Assembly (NCBI RefSeq): GCF_963678975.1
Contig: NC_089275.1
Coordinates: 49,587,363 to 49,651,362 of the forward strand
Reading direction: 5' to 3'
Source of the DNA: Dysidea avara
Lineage: Eukaryota > Porifera > Demospongiae > Dictyoceratida > Dysideidae
DNA: 64,000 nucleotides
The notes beneath the pieces were generated by a model. The model had not been told where the DNA came from. It worked only from the letters and a program-made list of their open reading frames with translations, and searched no databases. This document shows, one piece after another, positions 24,001-33,165 of this stretch; positions within the stretch are counted from its first letter, which is position 1; the number at the start of each line of letters is the position of its first letter. A program made the position numbers and the translations under genes.

Positions 24001-27000
24001 GGCCCCAGGAGGCCCCATGAAGGGCCCCTTGAATACCTGTTCAAAAGATCGATATTCTCTAATAGAGCAGTCAGATCTAAATACTCTAAGGCCACTCCAA
24101 TTGGTAATTATGTTTCTGGTCCACCGCCCGCATCCTTTTTTGGAGAATGTAAAATTTCAGAAAGACATGGGGAAAATGCCCGCATCAGATTTTTTTAAAA
24201 AGCCAGATTTTAGAAACAAATATTGGGCTGTAACAAATGTGCTAAATCAAATTGCTGATAATTTGCCTTTTATTAGTGAAAACCTGCAAGAATTGAACAT
24301 AGTGCATAGTACAGATCGATATACTCTAATAGAACAGTCAGTAAATCACAAATATACTCTAATTGAGCAGTCACTTCATTGTTGCTTTGTTGCTGAATTC
24401 CGCCCGCCCGCATCTAAAACTAAACTTCAAATGACCAGAAACATAAAAACAAATTGGAGTGGCCTAATAGAGCAGTCACAGTATTCTTCAGAGGAGCAGT
24501 GTAGTAGTAAGCTTATAGATAAGGAGATATGGTAGCTATTGTCATTGTTAGAAGGTCATGACCTTTTTTTTTTTTTTTTTGGTCTTCAACTTACAGCTTG
24601 GGTAAAGTTGTGATTCAGAATGGAAACCTCCTTGCCTCTTGGGCCCCACTTTAACTCTTTGCCCTGGGCCCCTTAATTTCTCTAGGCGGCACTGCTGGTA
24701 GGATTACTTTAGCTAGTTATAGCATTTGAAAGTGTCCCATCATGCTGTCTGTGGGGTTGTTGCTTCAATTTTCCATGATCAGACTATCAGTATGTGTTCA
24801 TGTAATCTATTTCTAATCATACAACCAACTGGTAGGATTAGTTTTAGTAATTTACAATGTCACATATGATCAATCATGCTGTCTTGTTTTCGTAACATTC
24901 CTTACATAAATATTTCGCGTTACTGTACTGTATTTGCTAAAGTTTCCCAATTATCCATATAACCAGGGGTGGATCCAGGGGGGTTCAAAGGGTTCCATGG
25001 AACCCCCCTTTTGAGAGAGCCTCTCTTACTAGAGATACTCTAATAGAGCAGTGAAATCGAGATACTCTAATAGAGCAGTCACAGTAGTCTTTTGAGGAGC
25101 GGTGTAGCAAGCTATGTATCTAGTTATAAATAAAGAAATATAGTTGGTGAGGGCATCTATGGTGAGGGGTAGCTATTGTCAGTAGGTGATGACCTTTTTT
25201 TTTTGTTTTGGTCTTCAACCTACAGTTAGGCTGAAGTTGCAATTCCAAAGTGGAACCCCCCTTTTTAAATATCTGGATCCACCCCTGATAACTTTATGAC
25301 TCATACAGTTATGGAGCTAATTGATACTATACGGCACTTTGATCCTCCACACAGATTGCAATTATGACTTTAAAATGTTACCAGGTCAACCTACTTGATG
25401 TAACTGATAAGAAATCAAAACAGTTATCAGGAGGAATGAGACGTTGTTTATCTGTTGCGATTGCTTGTGTTGGCGATCCTGATATGATCTTCTTAGGTGA
25501 GTATAGTTGGTTTGTTATATACTAAATGAATTTGGTTTTGTAGATGAGCCAACCAGAGGGCTTGACCCAGCAGCACGTCGACAAGTGTGGGAGGTGATTA
25601 ATAATGTTAAACAGAACAAATGTGTGGTGAGTGGGTGTGCATTGTGTAGTAACAGTCCGTGTATCCATGGTAATAGATCCTAACCACACATGCTATGGAG
25701 GAGGCAGATCATTTATGTACCAGAATAGGTTATTAGATGAGTTAGTAGTGATTGTGGTATTGAGTTATTGTATAGGAATTATGAACTATGGTAAGTTATG
25801 TTGTCTGGGATCACAAAACAAATTGAAAGCTCGTTTTGGCTCTGGCTACCAATTACACATTAATTGTTATTCTGGTAGATCATCAGGTGGGTGTGGCTGG
25901 TATATGTCATGTGATTCAATAGCCCCACCCCTTACAGCAATACAACAATTCATGTCATCACACTTTTCATCAGCTACTCTGGTGGAGTATTATGCTAGTA
26001 AGTTAAGCACACATACTGTAACTTTTCAGCTGTTAAGTTTTGTATGCAAACTATATGAAGTTTTTACAGATCTGGGATTTTATTTCTACATTCTTCACGT
26101 TTCAATTACATGTTTCTGACTCCCTGTATTCACAGGCTTTAAGCCTTCTCACAGGTCCCTAGTGGGATAGCATTCACAGAATGAATGAAGGCCATGATAT
26201 TCTAATAAAGCAGTCAAAAGCATACCATGGAACATTCCTAAAAGTACACAATAGGCTATGTTAAAAGCATAATAAAAGCATGATAGCCTCAGGCATGGTG
26301 TGTGTAATAGTGTGTGTTGTGTGTGAGTGAGTGTGAGTGTGAGTGTGTGTGTGTGTGTGTGTCCCCAAAGTCTTCGTTATTACAACTACTGACTTAAAGC
26401 TTGTAGTAGATAGCTTATGCGTTACTGTGATACATTTTTGGTCCAAGCGGTCATGTCTGGTGATAGTCTGCTTGTACCATGATTATGCGCTACCACACAT
26501 GTTAGCTATATACACACAACACGTATGTCTTAACTATACATGGTAATGCCTACCCAACAAGTGCTATAAGATATGACATGTATAGTCCAGTAGATATAAC
26601 CGAAAAAAGGGGTGAACCCAGAAAAAATTCGAAGAAAGCTGAATTTGGTATCATTAGAAAGCAAATTTTTCATAGAATAACATATCCAAAATCCCCTAAA
26701 ATCCACCTCGGGGAAATTTTTTTATAGCCAATTTAGTATTGAGGCATATATGACTGGATTCAGGAAAGTGGATCTTTCATGCATATCCAATTTACCAACT
26801 TTGACAACTCATAACTTCAGTTTGAAAAATGGTATTGACTTGAAATTTGATCAGTAGTGAGCACCAACATCACTTATTAGGTGGAGAAAATTTCAGATTG
26901 ATATTCAACTTGAACACTAAGTTGTAGTTTCTCAATCAGATGTATTTGCAGACCCATTTTTGCAAATCTGATCATTTGTGACCAACAAAAATGTGCTATG

Positions 27001-29736
27001 CTTAAATTATTTTTTCACAAGAAACAGTTTCCTTAGTACTTCTGCAACTCACTCTTCCACATTTTGCAACATACTAATAATCCATGTTTGCAACAAGAGC
27101 ATAATATCGCTACCACATGGATTTGCAATAGAAAGCTGGAATATATATTGTACAAAATTAATTATATAATCTATGAGACTGGTCCCATGTCTATCATCAT
27201 CGGTTGCAGCCTTAGTCCTTCTAGTTTCCAGCCCCATATTAAGTTCCCTCCAATGAATAACTTCTTGTATCAGCTAAAACCATTGATCCTGAAAGCTCCA
27301 TCCAACTGCAAGGGTTAGCACACTTTCACAGCTCACATGTGTAATAACTTTCTGATGCCATTTCCATGTACTTTGTTTTGTATACCTGAGACTAAATCAG
27401 ACTGATTCCCATCAAACTCCAACTTTTTCAACATGTGCAATTGTTACATTATATAATCCATCATTAACTTTTCAATTGTTTGTACATCATTTGATTGCTG
27501 ACTTTACCTATTCAAATGTTGCGGACATTGTATCACAGCCACCCAGGCATGTGAAAAGAGGACCTAAATATGTGCCCAATAACGTCATCATTTTTCCAGA
27601 TCTTCAAATGCTTTACAACCTCTGAATGAAAAGAGATATGTACTTGTCATGTTCTGCTTCCAGCGTGCACCAGTAGCACAAGAACTTCATTGTTGTCATC
27701 AGCTACAACATTCACTCTACTTCTTTCAATTGCAAAATTGAAGTGCGCATTGGACCATCAGTATGTCAGAATCTCCGTGTGTGCAATCAGTGTGTAGGGC
27801 TGGCAGCATCCCCAGGTATGTTTATGGTACGTACGTGCAGGTGCAGATATTCAGTCAAGAATCTATGGAAACATACAAAAGCCAGGAAGTTTTCTTGCAA
27901 ATGAAAAGAGCAAACATCAATTGATTGTCCAATATCTGAGAGATGATGGCCAGGTTGGACATCAGAGTAATTTGGATACTGACACACTGATCGCTCAATG
28001 TGTACTTCAATATGCAATTGAAGGAAGTAAAGTGTGTTGTAGCTGATGACACTGTTCTTGTCCTCCTGCATGGTGTACCAGAGCATAGCAAGTATATATT
28101 TCTTTCAGAGGTTGGGAAACGCTTGAGTATTGGAAAATTGATGACATTATTGGGCACATAGGTCCTATTGTAATGTCATAATTACATCTTCTCTTTTCGC
28201 ATGCTTGCATGGAGTGGCTGTGATACAACATCTGCGACATTTGAAAGGGGTAAAGTTGGCCTAATCAAGAAGAAAATGATGTGCAAATGATTGCAAGAAC
28301 AACGCACTTTCACAACTTGTATGTGCATCTACAAGTTATTCATTAGAAGGAACTTAATGACTAACTTGATCCATTACCATAATGGAGCTGGAAACTAGAA
28401 GGATTGAGGCTGTATGCAACTGATGATAACAGACATGGGACTAGCACCAGAAGTCTTAACAACTTAAATTTGTACAATATAAATGCAAGCTTTCTACTGC
28501 AAGTCCATGTGGTAGCAATATTATGCTCTCAGTGTAATCATGGATTAAAGTATGTTGCAGCATGTGGCAGTTGCAGGGAAGAGAGTTGCAGAAGTGCTGA
28601 AGAAACTGTTTACAATAATCGTGACAAATATATTTGTTCAGAACTTACATGATAGGAACCTTTTTTATTTCTATAACTAGTCTTATCCTTATTTCATACA
28701 GCTAATATTGATTGCAATGGATTTCTTATGAGAAAATATTTTAAGAATAATATGTATTTTTGTTATTAGCCACAAATGACCAAATTTGCAAAAATAGGTC
28801 TATACTAAATGCATTTAATAAAGAAACCACACCTTAGTGTACAAGGTGAATATCAACCTGAAATTTTCTGCGCAACTAATAAGTGATGCTGGTGCTCACT
28901 ACTGATCAAAGTTCAAGTCAATACCATTTTCCAATCTGAAGTTATGAGTTGTCAAAGTTGGTAAATTGGATATGTGTGGAAGATCCACTTTCCTAAATCC
29001 AGTCGCATATATACTGTATGCCTCAATACTAAATTGGCCATAAAATTTTTCCCCAAAGTGGATTTTAGGGGATTTTGGATATGTTATTCTATGAAAAATT
29101 TGCTTTCTAATGATAGCAAAATCAGCTTTCTTCGAATTTTTTCCGGGTCCAACCTTAAATCTACCAAACTAGTACTAAGCTCTAGTGTACTATGAGGGTG
29201 TCAAGTATCACCTACTGAGAAGTGAGCTGTTGGAATTTTCTACACTCTAGTTTGTGTCTCATCAATGTACCAAATGTACTAGAACAAATAGGTGGGCATG
29301 TAGTTTGTTGAGGAAGGAAACAACAATAGTAGCAGCAGCAGCAGCAGCTAATATTTGAATCAGATCAGAGACCTTCCCATTCCCAGCTTAATCCTCTAAT
29401 CAATCTACCTGGTTCACTTTATATACACACAGACAGACATGTTACACTACACATGTATTCATGATTTTATATATGCCACATTTTGTAGTATTGTAATGAT
29501 AAACAGTGTGTGTTTATTCTGTACAGACAAGATGTCTTACAAGATAGACAAGGAAAAACTTGTAGTCAGTAAACTATTCACACTACTAAATTCAGTGAAG
29601 ATACAATTGGGAATAACAGATTGGGGTATAAAGAGGAGTACCCTGGAAGATGGTAATGGTGATGTGTATAGTTAGCTCATGTGATCTCTTCTACCTTGTA
29701 GTGTTCCTTACCATTGTCAAACACCAAGACAGATAG
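9026..29736 (+). CDS. Half-size ABCA-family ABC transporter, complete, 31 exons
   Basis: Predicted 969-residue membrane ATPase, probably a lipid exporter. Exons: 9026-9094, 11786-11884, 11934-12012, 13484-13697, 13744-13897, 14026-14165, 14217-14327, 14375-14476, 14541-14590, 14634-14729, 15264-15304, 17336-17399, 17449-17567, 17614-17702, 17751-17894, 19303-19407, 19457-19557, 20933-21000, 21050-21137, 21181-21248, 21303-21396, 21447-21541, 21593-21667, 21713-21790, 25385-25496, 25544-25626, 25677-25728, 25776-25874, 25938-25997, 29527-29652, 29702-29736. All phases join; total 2910 nt. Order: first helix after [11 protein letters not shown] (residue about 24-55), extracellular domain (60-375) with N-glycosylation sites, five further helices (375-592) with [10 protein letters not shown], then the nucleotide-binding domain: Walker A GPNGAGKTT about 696, PQYD Q-loop, LSGGM 795-799, Walker B IFLDEP with E820, H851 of the H-loop. 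One TMD plus one NBD matches plant half-size ABCA (ATH) proteins rather than full-length animal ABCA. Start chosen because exon 1 ends in phase and matches the second copy. Confidence 0.92.
9109..9476. mobile_element. MITE copy 2 (GCATGCCCCACC-type termini) just after ABCA exon 1
   Basis: The terminal inverted repeat atgcacttgtcaatttcatg plus ccccacc at the left (9116 on) is exactly mirrored at the right, ending gacaagtgcat near 9475. It starts about 15 nt after the exon 1 donor of the ABCA gene. The interior is rich in gtggggatttgac segments in both orientations. It is the sister of the copy at 7476-8306. Confidence 0.8.
9480..11785. other. ABCA gene 1 intron 1 remainder
   Basis: AT-rich intron. 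The open frame at 10780-11070 ends at a donor-like gtaagc and was tested as an exon, but exon 1 and the exon at 11786 join in frame without it and the second ABCA copy has no counterpart, so it was left out. Two copies of ttccctacagtcaggata lie at 9924-9959. Nothing else is recognisable. Confidence 0.6.
12473..12530. repeat. ACTC microsatellite
   Basis: Imperfect (actc)n run with a few cattc and actg variants, in intron 3 of ABCA gene 1. Confidence 0.9.
12980..13348. mobile_element. MITE in ABCA gene 1 intron 3
   Basis: The left end, gatcacagaaataaacagta, is inverted at the right end (tacttcgtatttctgtgatc). A second inner inverted pair is gtacaaatttttttgaggta near 13099 and cctcaaaaatttgtacata near 13264. 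It shares the gtatatctgc.ggt block with the element at 16549-16739. Confidence 0.8.
15354..15999. mobile_element. TIR element of the TGTGACYGGATTT family, copy 1
   Basis: Starts tgtgaccggatttagcaaaa and ends ttttccaatatccagtcaca (inverted), flanked by ta on both sides. It is non-coding apart from a 74-residue frame on the minus strand with no known domain. It lies directly after exon 11 of ABCA gene 1. Related copies are at 21824, 56772, 57094 and 57906. Confidence 0.8.
16549..16739. mobile_element. Small MITE in ABCA gene 1 intron 11
   Basis: Left end ggattagagatcagagaata; right end ttattctctgatccctaatc, an inverted match; 191 bp. Inner sequence is related to the MITE at 12980-13348. Confidence 0.8.
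17895..19302. other. ABCA gene 1 intron 15
   Basis: 1.4-kb AT-rich intron. A 94-residue open frame at 18221-18505 has no recognisable domain and no counterpart needed in the transporter. Nothing else seen. Confidence 0.6.
19571..19800. mobile_element. pogo/mariner-type MITE after ABCA gene 1 exon 17
   Basis: Ends tacaatggaacctcagttat and ataactgaggttccactgta are inverted copies. The TA-plus-CAGTGGAACCTC terminus is typical of the pogo/Tigger branch of Tc1/mariner elements. It begins 14 nt after the splice donor of exon 17. The interior has two diverged copies of the ctaatagancagtca motif. Confidence 0.85.
19841..20749. mobile_element. TIR element CAGTGGCGTAGC with 5-bp target duplication
   Basis: Begins cagtggcgtagc and ends gctacgccactg. 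TAATA flanks it exactly on both sides (19836-19840 and 20750-20754). 909 bp, no coding frame. It contains two copies of the tctaatagagcagtca motif near 20075-20125. Superfamily not assigned. Confidence 0.85.
21824..22369. mobile_element. TIR element of the TGTGACYGGATTT family, copy 2
   Basis: Left end tgtgaccagattttacaaaa with gatccaaatcgcacatcagg; right end is the inverse (gtgcgatttggaacatttt, ccagtcaca), with ta flanks. 546 bp, in intron 24 of ABCA gene 1. The interior is clearly related to the identical pair at 57094 and 57906. Confidence 0.85.
22718..22745. repeat. 28-bp palindrome
   Basis: atcatgaaccac and its exact reverse complement gtggttcatgat separated by agtt, in intron 24 of ABCA gene 1. 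Confidence 0.85.
23367..23834. mobile_element. TIR element with a SINE inserted in it
   Basis: Left end tcatgggaatagagatcact, aagtaaagaaacaagagtca, aacaagccagcatgttaaac; the right end at 23766-23834 is the inverse with few changes. The middle (23440-23640) is a tRNA-type SINE. Located in ABCA gene 1 intron 24. Confidence 0.8.
23440..23640 (+). mobile_element. SINE (box-B type head, CTGTAAAGCCTTAATAA tail)
   Basis: Box-B-like gcaggttcgaggttgccc at 23488, T-rich segment, and a 3' end cagaccttcagcacttgtgc followed by tgtaaagccttaataaata and an A-rich tail. It shares the tail and layout with the SINE at 30235-30505, so the two form one family. Confidence 0.75.
24001..24695. mobile_element. Repeat-rich block with GGGGCCCC-type ends
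   Basis: The left part (ccccgggccccagcctgaaa, ggggccccaggaggcccc) and the right part (ttgggccccactttaactct, ccctgggccccttaattt) look like diverged inverse ends. The block holds several copies of the ctctaatagagcagtca motif and a nested MITE (24090-24464). Part of it (gaccttttttt..ggtcttcaac) is shared with the element at 24964-25287. The 188-residue frame through it is not a gene. Confidence 0.55.
24090..24464. mobile_element. Harbinger-like MITE with TAA target duplication
   Basis: Left end ggccactccaattggtaatt atgtttctggtc; right end gaccagaaacataaaaacaa attggagtggcc. TAA flanks both sides (24087-24089, 24465-24467). A 3-bp TAA duplication and short TIRs fit PIF/Harbinger. The insertion splits a copy of the dispersed tactctaatagagcagtca motif. 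Confidence 0.8.
24964..25287. mobile_element. TIR element CAGGGGTGGATCC with ATAAC flanks
   Basis: Begins caggggtggatccagg and ends ctggatccacccctg. The pentamer ATAAC lies immediately outside both ends. It contains two tandem copies of gagatactctaatagagcag. ABCA gene 1 intron 24. Confidence 0.8.
26294..26361. repeat. GT microsatellite
   Basis: (gt)n with gtgag interruptions in intron 29 of ABCA gene 1. Confidence 0.9.
26610..29155. mobile_element. 2.5-kb fold-back element in ABCA gene 1 intron 29
   Basis: The outer 380 bp of each side are clear inverted copies (ggtgaaccca.gaaaaaattcgaagaaagctga at the left; the inverse ending ccgggtccaacc at the right). Diverged inverted similarity continues toward the centre: ctatcatcatcggttgcagc at 27191 against the inverse near 28410-28440; ttgtcatcagctacaacatt at 27692 against the inverse near 28025-28060. 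The whole can be read as two diverged arms meeting near 27880. Small frames inside (for example 27787-28086 minus) show no known domain. Confidence 0.75.
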
Positions 29737-30234
29737 CAGGGAACTGTAACAGTGGTAGCACGTTGACTTGTTTATTTATTGTAATATTATCTGTAAAGCA
29801 AAAAGGTTAGCACTAGTTAGCACGTTAGCCTGTACAAGGTGTTAGGCAAAACATGACACCTTCCCCTTATTCTTTAAAACACATAATCAATATTATTTGT
29901 CAAGTTAACATGTTAATGGTGACCTATGTATAGTCCTAGGAATTTAGTGGATGAAATTTGCTTCAAGACACTATAAACTTAAAAAGTATTACCACTGACT
30001 CTTTGTTGTGAGCCAATCAGCAACACACCGAGCAAATCCAGTTATGTATCAAGTTCATGTCTGAAGGGCCTGCTCTACTCTGTATATGACTGGACATCAC
30101 TTGACTAAAGATGATCATATGTAGTCTAAAATCAAAGCAATGAGATACGTATGCATGTGATTGAGAAAGTGGTATTTTTCAAAATCATTTTCACAACCAG
30201 CACACCCTTTTAAAGCAAGTAAATGTTCACAACA

Positions 30235-30505
30235 GTCAACTAAATGGCCAACTGTTTGGCTCATGTACTGATGATCTGCTATTAGCCATCAAGGAAAAAC
30301 ACATTGGGTGACCTGCAGTTCGATTCCTGGGGCTGGAGGGATTTTTTTTCCTTACTTTGGCCCCTTTTCTGTTACACCTTTCCAGCTACTGTATAAGTCA
30401 TTAAGTCTAAGTCCTTGAAACCAGGTTAGGTAATCCTAAGGCTGCAGCACATGTTGTTGTAGACCTTCAGTGCTGGTCACTGTAAAGTGTTAATAACAAC
30501 ATGCC
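30235..30505 (+). mobile_element. SINE, same family as 23440-23640
   Basis: tRNA-like head with tggccaactgtttggctcat (box A region) and gcagttcgattcctggggct (box B), a T-rich stretch, then agaccttcagtgctggtcac and tgtaaagtgttaataacaac at the 3' end. The tail matches the other copy. Confidence 0.75.
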
Positions 30506-30839
30506 AAACACTGTGCTAGCTGGATACATCATATCCAAATGATATCAATGTTTACAAAATCTTAAAAGTCATCTATTCATGAATCCGAGCTGGATCATCT
30601 ATGTTCACTATTGGACAAGTGATCCACATTCATTCCATGGATAATATTGTGGTCTAGTATTAATGATATCATAGGATGATGCAAACCTCCTATGAGTGCA
30701 ACTTATTTCAAACCTGATTCTCTGAATGATTTCTTTAGTATGTATGTATGTATGTACGGTTTCTGTGTCAGATGAACATCAACCAGGTTCAGTACCATCC
30801 TGTTTTAGTTCATTGACTTCATTTAAGGTCACACTTATT

Positions 30840-31330
30840 ATCCTCAACAAGTATCTGGAGCCTTTCTGGAAGGAGTTGAGGTTGTATCTGAACCATTGAC
30901 TAAGCTCTACAATATCTTTCTATGAATGAAGTGGCTGTAGCTTTCCAATTAGAATTCAAACAGTGCAATGTTACATGCTGTGCATAAGGCAGGACCATCC
31001 TTCTAATTACCACCCAATTTCTGTAGTTCCATGCCCAGTCATTACTAAAACCAAGAGTCCCTCCCTCTAGATCTCTATATTATTAACTCTTGGAAAAATG
31101 TGGTAAATCAATTAGATTGATACCTTGAAACAAATCCACATTTATGTCCCTTTCAAGGTGCATCGGCATTTACAAACAGATTCTTCTTTACAGCATGGAT
31201 ATTATTGTGCTAGCTATAGACTGTGTGGGGAAAACTGTGTGTATAATGTTTTAGTCTTTTTGATTCACTGCATTGCAATTAATACGCTGGGTGTGCTTGG
31301 AAATGAACTTACATGATTTACTAACTATCT
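30840..31330 (+). pseudogene. Probable LINE reverse-transcriptase relic
   Basis: Broken frames contain NYHPISVVP-like sequence near 31008-31035, which resembles the NYRPISLxxx box of LINE reverse transcriptases, with degraded sequence on either side. No active-site box was found. Weak identification. Confidence 0.4.
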
Positions 31331-33165
31331 TTCTAATCACCTTCAACAGGTTAAAGAGTATCTTTTGGGACAACTGTGAGGGGTAGGATCCCTCAACGTA
31401 GTGCTCGGGTCCACTGTTGTTTCTTGTTTGTGTTTGTGTCAAAGCTACAGAGTGTGATTGTGATAGCAGTAAAGAAACCTCCAACCCTTGCAGTTGGACA
31501 AACTGTCTGCATTTTGCCAGTTAAGTACCTGTATCAATCCGGCAAAGAGGGCCACAGTCTTAAAAAAGAAAGTTAGTGCTGAAACTTCTATAGTCAGAGC
31601 AGCCAATGGACAAGTCAGGTATGCAGAAGAAACCAAAAACAAGGCCAACAGAAACTACCATCACAGCAGAAAAGGGTGCTAAAGATGAATTGAAAATACC
31701 GAAATTCAACAAGCGAACAACCTGACAAGAATACAGAACAGCCTGGAATGAACCTAGTACTCTGAACATGTGGTTTTGAAAACCGGCTGAGTTTCAAAAC
31801 CACCAAACCAGTTTAAGGACTACATTAACCATTAATGAGTTTTACATAGCTCATACTAGCTATGTATAGCTACTGTAACTAGTTTTTAGTGATCCATTAT
31901 TTGAATTGTACAATGAATTTAATTTGTAGTTACTTTTTAGTTGCAATGAGAAGTGATGATGACTTTTATTTGTTGTTGTCATGTAAAGGATGTTATAGGG
32001 ATGTACTATAATTATGTTAACAGTCACATGTATATAATGTGCACACGTGTACCTATATGTTGTAGTGTGGCATTAATTAGAATCATTAACATGCATGAAA
32101 CACTGTCATATCTTTTCTCCATGTCTGTAAGTATAGGATAAATGGAATGAAATTTTTGTCCGATGAAGTGACTTTATCATTAGATGCAATGGAAAACTAA
32201 AACAACTGCTTCTTTCAAGTCAGCGGTGCCCTATAGCTAGCTACAATAAGACACAAAACAAATTGAAAATCATGAAACAGACAAATATAGCTGCACATGT
32301 ACAACACCGGCAATAAATAAAAACAATATAGCTAAAATCGTTTAAATGAAGCTTTGAAATTTGAAAAGACAGTTACTGATAAACTGCAGCTGGAGGTTGC
32401 ACAATTGGGCTACTTGTAAAGATCAGTCTGAAATATATGCAAACTACACTATAGAATAGTAGTATATAGTTGTATAAGGCAATTTGTCAGACTAACAGTT
32501 CCTTAAAATCCAGTTAACTGTGCATTTCATTGTTTTGTAAATGGTCCACTATACTTGCTTTACCATTCAATCTAACTACAGTCAGTTTGCATACACCTGA
32601 GCCTCCACCAAAAACAGTTTCACACTCAGTATCTCCTGACTATAATTATGTGATGTTATGTGTGCAGTCACTAATGTGATCACTGGTAGCTAGAGAGACT
32701 TCGTTCCAAGTAGCTATATTTCTTTTTGTATCGATTCATCTATTTTGCATAAGTCATGCAATTCCACCCATAATACTGATTGATGTTTGAGTATGCCAAC
32801 AGACATGTGAGGAGAAATCGTTTGTGACATGCATATGCACACTGAGATAACACTAATTATGGTGGAGCTACATTGTAGAATGCTTAGTCAACAGCTTTAC
32901 ATGGCACAACAACATTTAGCTAGCTAGCCTAGCTACTCAACTTCAAAATAGTTACTGAGGTTTATGCATATATAGCTAAATAGCTAATTATATTGTTTGC
33001 GTGTATGTTGTGTACATGGCTGAGCGGAACAGCTTCAGTCTCCCTTTTGAAATATTGTCATACTATAATATCTATGATATTTGTGAAGTAATGATATGCA
33101 TGTGATGATAAATGAGCAATAATTAGAGTCGATCCGCCGGGCGTGGCAGAGAACTATAAGAGAAC

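Larger units (their letters stand above)
29737..33165. other. Intergenic region between ABCA gene 1 and the F-box gene
   Basis: Holds a SINE (30235-30505) and a probable LINE relic (30840-31330). The rest, including the open frames at 31376-31806, shows no recognisable domain. A gtat run is at 30739-30757. Confidence 0.6.

Noticed and set aside
23969..24535. 188-codon open frame
   Set aside because: It runs through a repeat block, a nested Harbinger-type MITE and several copies of a dispersed motif; no domain.
31376..31806. Several overlapping short frames on both strands
   Set aside because: No domain, no splice-consistent chain and conflicting strands; treated as intergenic.
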